A stretch of DNA of 64,000 nucleotides from JAXDTI01 sp034090045 (GTDB lineage: Bacteria; Actinomycetota; Actinomycetes; Actinomycetales; Actinomycetaceae). The position numbers and the translations under genes are program-made. Position 1 is the first letter of the stretch. Every line of letters starts with the position of its first letter. The stretch lies in contig JAXDTI010000001.1 in assembly GCA_034090045.1 (NCBI GenBank), forward strand, positions 1-64,000, in the 5' to 3' direction. Below, piece by piece: positions 57,010-64,000 of this stretch. The notes beneath the pieces were generated by a model. It saw nothing but the letters and a program-made list of their open reading frames with translations, was not told the origin of the DNA and searched no databases.

Positions 57010-60000
57010 ATGTATATGTTTGTGTATCGGTTTTTTCCATATCTTTTGGTGGTGGCACTCGCCTGTTCCTTAGCTTTTCCAGGCACAGCTTATGCTGTTC
57101 CAAATAGTAACAACTATTCTGGTGAAAGCGCTGTTGAGCTTCAGCAGGACACCCTTGGCAATCCAAACCTGGAGGGCGCCAGCCCCGAGGTTATTGAGGC
57201 GCAAACCCAATCGAATAACTTGGCTGCTCCCCTGACACCAGCCACAAAACCAAATGCGGCCTTGCTTACTAACGCTTTGACCTCAGCATATATAGACACA
57301 GATGCCGCTACCGTGTATGCTGCGACACGCAGTGCCTCACCTGCGCAGCTCTTTGTACACAAATATCCGGGCGGAACCACAACAGAATACCGACTGCCGG
57401 TAGGTACCGGATCGTGGGATATGGCAAAAAGTGGGAATACTTTGGCCATCGGTATAACCGCCCCATCCGTATCGAAAACCACCTGGGTGCAAGGCTTCAA
57501 CACCGCTACTTCACGATTCACACAGCGAGCCACCCTGCCCGCGTCAAACATCGTTATGGCACTGGCAGAGGACACTTTCGAGGCTGAACCGGGCAACGGT
57601 CGTTTTTTTTGGGCTGGAACCTACGACACCAGCGGCGCTTGCCTGTACCGCGTTGACCTACAGAACGGCACCGCTACCCTGCGCGGCAGTTGGTCAGCCC
57701 CCTCCCACACTTACGTGCGATCCTTGAGTGTTTCTCCACGCGGTGTCATCGTAGGGCTGGGAACTACCGGACGGGTCGCAACAATCTCAGAGCCTGGCAC
57801 CAACGCTTCTATTAACTCATCCCTATCGGCACCGATTAGCGACACCTCTTTCTGTTACGCGCAAGCAAGTGCTGAATTATCGGCAGGATCTTTTACCGTC
57901 ATAGGCACTGAACAGCCTGCTCGCCTCGCGATCTTTAACAACCTGGACGGCAAAAACCTGGCAACCCACACACTTGCCCCAGGAAAAACCGTTGACCGCA
58001 TTGCCATAGATTCGAGCACCCACATTGCCTGGTTCACAACTCGCCCGTACGGCACACTAATGTCCTCAGACTTGACCGATCCGACCGCAGCGCCGGTAAA
58101 CCACGGCACCCCGGTCTGGGGCAGCGAAACTCGCGCCCTCTCCGCAACAGACGGCACCATCCGGGGCGTGACCGGCACCGGCGAGCTGTGGACTTTTAAC
58201 ACAGCCACAGGAGAAACAACCACCGCAGTAATCGTCCCGCCAACCTCCGAAGCTATCGATTCCATCCCGCAAGGTATAGTCCAATTCGCCGGATACACCC
58301 TGGTAGGAGGGCATTGGCGCTATCAGGCCCATAAGGACTCCACCAGTGTCGCGGTGAGTGTGCCGGGCGAACCGAAAACACAGGTCGTGGTAGGCGATCG
58401 GATGTATGCAGCGCTCTATCCTTCAGGAACAATCTATGCGGTGAACAGTGACCTGAGTACCGAACGGGTTATGACCGTAAACACCGAAAATATGCGTCCG
58501 TCCGCCATCGAATATAACTCTCACCTGAAACAGCTAATCATGGCTATCGGCCCGGTGTACGGCAGCTACGGCGGCGCACTCGTGGTCAGCGGAACCGCCA
58601 CGAATTCACAATTCCATACCTATACCAATCCGGTTGGCACACAGAAAGTTACCGCCTTAGAACCCTATGGGGCGGGTGCGTTGATAGGTACCAGCACTGT
58701 CGGCGAGGCTAAACCTGCCATTAACACCCAGACCGCTCAGGTGCGTTTTTGGTTGCCGAATGGGAACGCAACAACCGGCATGAACAATTGGATAAGAACA
58801 ATTCCAAACGCTATGGAAGTCACAGGTATTGAGTATGTCGAGGACGTGCGCGGCAACTTCGTGGTCGCTGTCGGAACGGACAAATCCGGTGAGGGCTGGG
58901 TCGCTGGGCTTGATGCCGATTCTGGCGAGCTACTGTGGAAATCTCCCGTATCTACATGGGTCAAGAATCTTCAGCAGGCTGATGGACAGCTCTCTGCACT
59001 GATCGGCGGGACGCTACGTCAAATTGGTGCCAGTCGCACAAACGTTGCTTTGACCATGATTAACAAGGGCGTCAGTGGCTCTGATAATACGAACCTGGCC
59101 TATAGTTCAGCCAGCAGCGTCACCAACGGAAAGATTCAAGTTGCTTCCGTGACTGCTGGGAGCAGCTCTATGATTCGCTCCGCCACCCTAACCAATCCGC
59201 GAGTGACCTATCGAATCGCTGGAGACGATCGCTTTGCGACAGCGGTTGCGGTGTCAAAAAACACCTATGAGAGCGCGGACACTGTTTTCTTGGTGCGCTA
59301 TGACAATTATGCTGACGCACTGGCTGCCGGTCCGCTAGCCGCCCGACTGAATGCACCGATATTGCTGGTGAACGGCAATAAAATCGATGCGGCGACTCGT
59401 GCCGAAATTGTCCGCTTGGGCGCGAAACAGGCGATTGCGATTGGCGGTACTGGTGTAATACCTGACACGATTTCAGCCGCCCTGCCCTCGGGCGTGAAAC
59501 TGAGTGGACGCCTGGGCGGGCGCGACCGCTATCAGACTTCACTCCTGATTGCGAAACGTATCGAAGCCCTGGCCGGACAGAAGCTGCCGGTACTGGTGGC
59601 GACCGGAACTAACTTTGCCGATGCGCTCTCCGGTGGCCCGGCAGCTGTCAGGGCCGGGGGAACAATCTTGCTCTATGATCCGCTACCGGGCACTGAGGCA
59701 AACAGAGCTTTCCTCACAGATCGAAATATTGCGGCTCTCGGCGGGCCAGCCGCGAACGGGTTACGCAAATCTGGACTGAAACCGGAAGTATCGCTAGTGG
59801 GTTCGGATCGCTATGCGACTGCCCGGCTGGTCGCGAACAAATATTTTCCTGCCAGCGCTAATGTCTATCTTGCATACGGCATGAACTTTCCTGACGGGTT
59901 GAGCGCAGCCCCACTTGCCGGAAAAGCGGGTGCACCACTACTGTTGGCAAACACCCGGGATCTGACCGCCTCAACTAAAAATGCAATAACAGCTGGGCAT

Positions 60001-60078
60001 GGTCAACGCCGGGTTTACCTGATAGGCGGCCCCGGAGTCCTCGCAGACACCCTCTATCAACAGGCCGTTAATCTCTAG
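57010..60078 (+). CDS. Secreted protein: propeller-like domain plus three cell-wall-binding repeats 2
   Basis: 1022 residues. Signal peptide FFPYLLVVALACSLAFPGTAYA at the start. Residues about 60-720 show repeated short blades (ATRSASPAQLFVHKYPGG; YRVDLQNGTATLRGSW; GELWTFNTATGETT; YAVNSDLSTERVMTVN; WVAGLDADSGELLWKSP) that suggest a beta-propeller. From about 732 three CW_binding_2 units follow, each with the pattern RIAGDDRFATAVAVSK, DALAAGPLAARL, IGGTGVIPDT. These modules attach proteins non-covalently to the wall. It may be a surface sensor or adhesin; the ligand is unknown. Poor ribosome binding site. Confidence 0.85.
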   Translation: MYMFVYRFFPYLLVVALACSLAFPGTAYAVPNSNNYSGESAVELQQDTLGNPNLEGASPEVIEAQTQSNNLAAPLTPATKPNAALLTNALTSAYIDTDAATVYAATRSASPAQLFVHKYPGGTTTEYRLPVGTGSWDMAKSGNTLAIGITAPSVSKTTWVQGFNTATSRFTQRATLPASNIVMALAEDTFEAEPGNGRFFWAGTYDTSGACLYRVDLQNGTATLRGSWSAPSHTYVRSLSVSPRGVIVGLGTTGRVATISEPGTNASINSSLSAPISDTSFCYAQASAELSAGSFTVIGTEQPARLAIFNNLDGKNLATHTLAPGKTVDRIAIDSSTHIAWFTTRPYGTLMSSDLTDPTAAPVNHGTPVWGSETRALSATDGTIRGVTGTGELWTFNTATGETTTAVIVPPTSEAIDSIPQGIVQFAGYTLVGGHWRYQAHKDSTSVAVSVPGEPKTQVVVGDRMYAALYPSGTIYAVNSDLSTERVMTVNTENMRPSAIEYNSHLKQLIMAIGPVYGSYGGALVVSGTATNSQFHTYTNPVGTQKVTALEPYGAGALIGTSTVGEAKPAINTQTAQVRFWLPNGNATTGMNNWIRTIPNAMEVTGIEYVEDVRGNFVVAVGTDKSGEGWVAGLDADSGELLWKSPVSTWVKNLQQADGQLSALIGGTLRQIGASRTNVALTMINKGVSGSDNTNLAYSSASSVTNGKIQVASVTAGSSSMIRSATLTNPRVTYRIAGDDRFATAVAVSKNTYESADTVFLVRYDNYADALAAGPLAARLNAPILLVNGNKIDAATRAEIVRLGAKQAIAIGGTGVIPDTISAALPSGVKLSGRLGGRDRYQTSLLIAKRIEALAGQKLPVLVATGTNFADALSGGPAAVRAGGTILLYDPLPGTEANRAFLTDRNIAALGGPAANGLRKSGLKPEVSLVGSDRYATARLVANKYFPASANVYLAYGMNFPDGLSAAPLAGKAGAPLLLANTRDLTASTKNAITAGHGQRRVYLIGGPGVLADTLYQQAVNL

Positions 60079-60283
60079 TTATCGTTTTCCAGGAAAACAT
60101 ATTCGGGGCGTGGCTCCTTGGTTTTGTATGGCAGCTATACGGCAAGCTCAAAAACACTGCTAGTGAACAAACGTGATTCGCTTAAACCATGTACCTATAC
60201 CCCAAAGAATCTCGTGAATGTAGCGAGCTACAGTATTCCTGTAAACGCCTCTGCGGGAATGCTGCGCCGCGATATTAGCCGAA

Positions 60284-61999
60284 TCAGCGCAGGCAGCTGC
60301 GAGCCTGATTCAAGGCGTTTTGAGAAACCGCACCAGTACCGCCGAGTGCTACAACCTTTGAGGCTCCAGAGATCTTTATGTAGTTACAGGTGGAGGTCGG
60401 TAAGCTCGAATAGGTTGTCAGGAGTATCCTCCCGTTAACCAATTCTCCGCCCGCCACCGCGTCCACAAATTGTTGCCCATTCGCCAGGTATATTATCGAG
60501 TGTGTTTGCGGATTTGTAGCTGCTTTAGCGATTTCAACTGCTGTCGCGTACCGATCTGTGCCGAACAGGTACGAGTTTGGAGTAAAAGATCCGAGAGGGT
60601 TACCGCCTAGTTGTACAGTCTGTTTGCCGCTCAGTAATACCGAGGTCTCATTATCAAAACCGTTTTTTCGTGTGCCGAACAGCAGCGGCCCTGCGGTTAA
60701 GGTACCACCGACTACCGCGTCGGGAGAACCCAGCCCCGTATCACCAACACCATCGGTGACATAGGCTGTCGAAAAACCATTCGGGAAAACATGGCGCGCA
60801 ATCGACACGGCAGTACCATAACGATCCGTACCGGCCAGCCTCCCGGTTGCGAACCCGAGAGACCGAAGCTGCGACTCCACTCCCCCTGATAGGACACCGG
60901 TGCCACCCAATAAATACACTGTTTTCAGGTCTTTGCCACGCAATTCGAGGAGATAATTTTTCACCGAAGTGTCAAGCGAACCTGCATTATTCAAAATCAC
61001 GGGACCGTCGGTGAGCGAGCCCGCTGCCAACGCATCGGCAGTCGAGATAGCCGAAGCCAGATAAGCAACTTTTGAACCATTCGGATAGGCACAACGACCT
61101 ATACCTATAGATGTTTCCACACGTGTAGCACCCCAGATACGGTCATTACAGTTCGATACATACTTTGTCACCGTCGCACCGGAATTTGGGGCACCAAACC
61201 AGGTCGCGAACATCCGATAAAAATTTCGGTTCCCATAAGAGGAGCAGGAATCGCCCAGACCGGTAACTGCCCGAAGCGCGGCAGCATTAGGAACGAGCGG
61301 CGTGTAGTTATACAGCGCTGCGGTCGCGGCGTTTCGGATATTAACTGTCAAGGATCCGCAAGATGTTTTCGGATGATAACTGATGTTTTTTGTTATCCCC
61401 GCGCGATGATTAAACGAGTACGGCTGTATCCGGTACTGTTGCAGGCGGGACGCGGCAGAGTAGACCTGCTTGGCAAAACCGGCGTATTGGGAGTTGCAGG
61501 GAGCGGTGTCTGGACAGGCAAAACCGGTTGCTTTTTGATAGGCATATGCGCTGGGGTTAGTTGTGGTAACGAGCCCCTGTTCTTTTTGCAGTATAACAAG
61601 CAGCACCTGAGGATTGATGTTACAGGCTCTCGCGGATTTCCCGATTATGGCCGCTGCACTGTCGCTGTTGGAGCCGGTGTAACTGCCGGGGCACCAGGAA
61701 CTCGCCGGCAGGGTCACGGTTTTGAAGCGGGCATTCTTCAGGCATGGCGACCCGTCTTTCCCGTTTTTGCAGTTCGCGCCTTTTTCGTTGAGGAAAGATT
61801 GTATCTGAGCATCGGTCATGGTCGATGCTGCTGCAGCACCGTACATGAGGGAATCATCAATCAGGTAACCGTAGTCGAATCCTTCAAGCCCGGTGGCAGC
61901 AGCGGCGTGTGGAGCGGTAATGATACCGGTTACGGCTATGAGTATCGACAGGACTGTGACGGTGAAACACCGCGCTATTCGGGTATTAAAAACGGACAT
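60284..61999 (-). CDS. Secreted protein: lysozyme-like/hemagglutinin-type domain plus cell-wall-binding repeats 2
   Basis: 571 residues. Signal peptide ending APHAAAA. Residues about 40-270 hold SLMYGAAAASTMTDAQIQSF, CNINPQVLLVILQKEQGLVT and YRMFATWFGAPN, a domain found in secreted actinobacterial proteins often labelled hemagglutinin; the QKEQGLVT helix resembles the catalytic Glu helix of lysozyme-like transglycosylases. It has several cysteines. From about 285 three CW_binding_2-type units follow (GRLAGTDRYGTAVSIARHVF). GGGG precedes the ATG. Putative wall-attached muralytic or adhesive protein. Confidence 0.8.
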   Translation of the reverse strand: MSVFNTRIARCFTVTVLSILIAVTGIITAPHAAAATGLEGFDYGYLIDDSLMYGAAAASTMTDAQIQSFLNEKGANCKNGKDGSPCLKNARFKTVTLPASSWCPGSYTGSNSDSAAAIIGKSARACNINPQVLLVILQKEQGLVTTTNPSAYAYQKATGFACPDTAPCNSQYAGFAKQVYSAASRLQQYRIQPYSFNHRAGITKNISYHPKTSCGSLTVNIRNAATAALYNYTPLVPNAAALRAVTGLGDSCSSYGNRNFYRMFATWFGAPNSGATVTKYVSNCNDRIWGATRVETSIGIGRCAYPNGSKVAYLASAISTADALAAGSLTDGPVILNNAGSLDTSVKNYLLELRGKDLKTVYLLGGTGVLSGGVESQLRSLGFATGRLAGTDRYGTAVSIARHVFPNGFSTAYVTDGVGDTGLGSPDAVVGGTLTAGPLLFGTRKNGFDNETSVLLSGKQTVQLGGNPLGSFTPNSYLFGTDRYATAVEIAKAATNPQTHSIIYLANGQQFVDAVAGGELVNGRILLTTYSSLPTSTCNYIKISGASKVVALGGTGAVSQNALNQARSCLR

Positions 62000-62176
62000 G
62001 ACCCCTCGTTACCGATGTTGCGAATGTAAAAACACATATAGTTTACCAGGCTTATTTTTGTTGCTGCCTTGTTTTTTGTTCGGCATCAGAAAAACTGGTG
62101 TTCTCTTCATTGGCGGGAACTTGGAGAGCATAAGGTTGAGCTACCGCGTGCGTGTATGGGTTAATAATGTGATAAA

Positions 62177-62224
62177 GACGGGGGTTCACCACCACATCCT
62201 CAGGTGTGGCGCTGAACCCCCGTC
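62177..62224 (-). terminator. Terminator of the protease gene
   Basis: An extended stem GACGGGGGTTCA / TGAACCCCCGTC with an inner imperfect stem CCACAC/GTGTGG; on the minus strand CTTTATC follows. It lies 8 bases past the stop codon at 62232. The rest of the 62000-62231 gap is the promoter region of the minus-strand gene at 60284-61999. Confidence 0.85.
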
Positions 62225-62231
62225 TGTGGCG

Positions 62232-64000
62232 TCACTTGGTGATTTTTACCGAGTCTGGGATTACTCCTTTCCCGCCGATAAGCCAGGTTGTTGTTGTTCC
62301 TTTCGGGACTCTCGCGCTACGCCCATCAGTCAAATACAAATCCGCGTTCAACGACGCAGCCAGACCCCCCGAAGACAACGCATCCGGGAAGTTAGAACCA
62401 ACAGCCAACATCGCATTACTCGTCGCCGGAGTCTGTGCCGCAATCAATCTCGCAGTATGATACCGGTCACTACCAACAATCGGTTTCACCCCTCCAGTTC
62501 GCTTCGCACACGCCGGGCCACCAGCACAATACGTCACTTTCGCATCCCTATCCTTTAACGCCGCAGACCCGGGTTTCACCAAATCCACTACACCACCCAT
62601 ACGGGCCGCGGCAGCACCAGCTGCCAAAGCATCCGGGAAATTAACGCCAGTGGCTTGGAACGCAACATTCACATTCCCCTCACCCAAAACACGTTTAGTT
62701 TCAGCCACAACCGCTTTAGCAGTCAAATACCTATCATTACCAGCCAGCCGTTTAGGAACGATACCGACCTTCCTTAACTGGCCCTCTACCCTGCCAGAAA
62801 TCACGCCACTACCACCAACAATATAAACTTTCTTCGTCCCAGCTTTCTTCAACTTAGACATGATTGCCGGCTCCAACGCGCCCTTCGACATAGTTAGCAC
62901 AACCGGACCTTTCACCGCACCCGCCAGCGCACCACCAGTTAGACCATCAGGATAATTAGCGCCAGTAGCCAACACCACCGTACCCTTATTCAGCGCCCTA
63001 TCAAACCCAACCAAAGACGTACCAACCCTGTCCTGACCAGCAATACGATAGATCCCCGGCCTATAACTCGGCACAGTCGGCTGGGTCGGTGTCGGGGTCG
63101 GCTGGGTCGGTGTCGGGGTCACAGTCGGACAGGGGGTGGCTGCAACATCAAAGGTCCAGCTCGCGGTGGCTCCGGTTTTCAGGACATATCCGGTGTTAGC
63201 GGTGGCGTTCACGACAACTTTGGTACTAGAACGGGCGGTTGTATAGGTGATTCCGTCAGTAGTCGCCGGTGTGACCGTGGATTCTGTACCGCACTTGGCG
63301 GCTTTGGTAAAGGTGGGTGCCACGGGAGTCACGACAGTGGAATCCTGATAGATCGAATTAACGAATTCACTGGTCAGGTTCTTATATGCCAGGTAAACCG
63401 CGGACTTCAGGTTCTCTACGTTATAGTTTTGGGGGCGGATGCCGGGATTAGTCGGATTGTTCGCGTCCAGGTCAGCTTGCACTGCTTGTTTCATCAGGTT
63501 TTTCAGATCCGCAACAGTTTGTATTTGGTGTGACCCGTTCCAATTCACCGTGACGGGTTTGAGTTGGCTGAGTTTGGCTTCGCGCTCAGCGAAAGCGGTC
63601 TTGCGCAGAGCCTTACCGTCTGTATAAACAGGATCAATTGCTTTCAAAGCAACCTGGTCGCTAAACGTGTTCGCGCTCGCCGCCCCATCCGGGTTGTTTA
63701 TATTCGAAAGGTAAGGCACAACTCCGGCGCTGTATCCTTTTGCACCGAGCAGCTCCCAGGTGATACGTTTCATGTGAATATCACCGGTCATGCCGTTCGT
63801 GCCGGTGGGAGCCCCATACAACGGCGAGAACAGCGGGATCGTGTAGTAACCGTTATATCGAGCAGTGCCGGTATGCTCTGTGCCCTCCGCCTCGTAGCGA
63901 GAAACCACGGCACTTGCATCCACCAGGTCATTGACGGTTCTCCAGGCACCTGCCTGAGCAGCATCAGAGGCTGTGAACGTCTCGTCATTATTGGAAGTAT
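62232..64000 (-). CDS. M26-type zinc metalloprotease C-terminal region plus cell-wall-binding repeats 2 (5' end outside window)
   Basis: The frame stays open to base 64000, so the N-terminal part with the HExxH metal site is not visible. The first residues in the window, DLVDASAVVSRYEAEGTEHT, then NGYYTIPLFSPLYGAP and ITWELLGAKGYSAGVVPYLS, match the C-terminal part of ZmpA/B-like M26 peptidases (IgA1 protease family). A small beta domain with two cysteines (about 190-250) follows, then a Pro-Thr-Gln spacer (TPTPTQPTPTPTQPT), then three CW_binding_2 units (YRIAGQDRVGTSLVGFDRAL; RLAGNDRYLTAKAVV; IVGSDRYHTARLIAAQ). A secreted, wall-tethered host-protein protease is likely. Confidence 0.82.
   Translation of the reverse strand, partial: TSNNDETFTASDAAQAGAWRTVNDLVDASAVVSRYEAEGTEHTGTARYNGYYTIPLFSPLYGAPTGTNGMTGDIHMKRITWELLGAKGYSAGVVPYLSNINNPDGAASANTFSDQVALKAIDPVYTDGKALRKTAFAEREAKLSQLKPVTVNWNGSHQIQTVADLKNLMKQAVQADLDANNPTNPGIRPQNYNVENLKSAVYLAYKNLTSEFVNSIYQDSTVVTPVAPTFTKAAKCGTESTVTPATTDGITYTTARSSTKVVVNATANTGYVLKTGATASWTFDVAATPCPTVTPTPTQPTPTPTQPTVPSYRPGIYRIAGQDRVGTSLVGFDRALNKGTVVLATGANYPDGLTGGALAGAVKGPVVLTMSKGALEPAIMSKLKKAGTKKVYIVGGSGVISGRVEGQLRKVGIVPKRLAGNDRYLTAKAVVAETKRVLGEGNVNVAFQATGVNFPDALAAGAAAARMGGVVDLVKPGSAALKDRDAKVTYCAGGPACAKRTGGVKPIVGSDRYHTARLIAAQTPATSNAMLAVGSNFPDALSSGGLAASLNADLYLTDGRSARVPKGTTTTWLIGGKGVIPDSVKITK

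Noticed and set aside
60118..60283. A short plus-strand frame or membrane-protein tail between the two cell-wall-binding protein genes
   Set aside because: The frame continues into the antisense of the next gene and shows no domain. A 20-residue reading in another frame (WLLGFVWQLYGK) is too short to support.

Overview
The window looks like a chromosomal segment of an actinobacterium, most likely an Actinomycetaceae-type host-associated organism (inference). The support is the core gene set and order (ftsE-ftsX-M23 hydrolase, smpB, prfB without a programmed frameshift, a compact actinobacterial Tad locus, VKOR), moderate GC, an LAxTG sortase signal, and three large secreted proteins with cell-wall-binding repeat 2 modules. 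One of those three carries the C-terminal region of an M26-type zinc metalloprotease. No rRNA operon is present. There is one tmRNA, one tRNA-Lys and one tRNA-Leu.

Layout. 0-0.6 kb is the 3' end of a sortase-anchored surface protein. 0.65-11 kb is a graveyard of mobile DNA. It holds an IS3 transposase scrap and a decayed prophage: truncated capsid, scaffold, an EndoU toxin tail with a small overlapping partner gene, a PASTA protein fragment, an XRE regulator, DUF3800, integrase fragments and an apparently intact tyrosine integrase. Next come a broken large serine recombinase, an AT-rich type II restriction-modification cassette with its own ribbon-helix-helix gene, and a gene split by a 126-bp insertion. 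Part of that insertion repeats a sequence located 7.3 kb upstream. 11-31 kb is mostly core: tmRNA, an ECF vitamin-type transporter, smpB, the ftsEX division module, prfB, a Tad pilus locus, a phosphotransferase-like gene, VKOR, HIT, leuS, a rhodanese lipoprotein and a Nudix hydrolase. 31.3-35.5 kb is an AT-rich ABC-transporter island inserted exactly at the 3' end of bcp and flanked by 40-bp direct repeats. 36-38.4 kb holds an alcohol dehydrogenase, a mutarotase, and tRNA-Leu followed by 85-bp tandem repeats. 38.4-57 kb is a large surface-polysaccharide region: GtrA, DUF2304, glycosyltransferases, an acyltransferase/SGNH protein, a Wzx-type flippase and several decayed genes. 57-64 kb encodes the three large secreted cell-wall-binding proteins.

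How genes work together. In the polysaccharide region an acetyltransferase, a PLP aminotransferase, a Gfo/Idh/MocA dehydrogenase and a UDP-GlcNAc-type 2-epimerase together match the WbpB/E/D/I (WlbA-D) steps. This predicts synthesis of a UDP-2,3-diacetamido-2,3-dideoxy-uronic acid, to be used by the neighbouring glycosyltransferases and flippase. The ftsEX-M23 trio is a membrane-signalled cell-wall hydrolysis unit. SmpB and tmRNA, 3.3 kb apart, form the trans-translation system. The Tad genes form one tightly overlapping operon but lack a visible prepilin peptidase.

The most interesting items are: the site-specific island at bcp; the 126-bp insertion with a 7-bp target duplication that carries a 104-bp shared repeat; the orphaned MuF-type EndoU toxin/immunity pair; the 85-bp repeats that each copy the last bases of tRNA-Leu; and the R-M cassette with a perfect-looking promoter and paired upstream palindromes.
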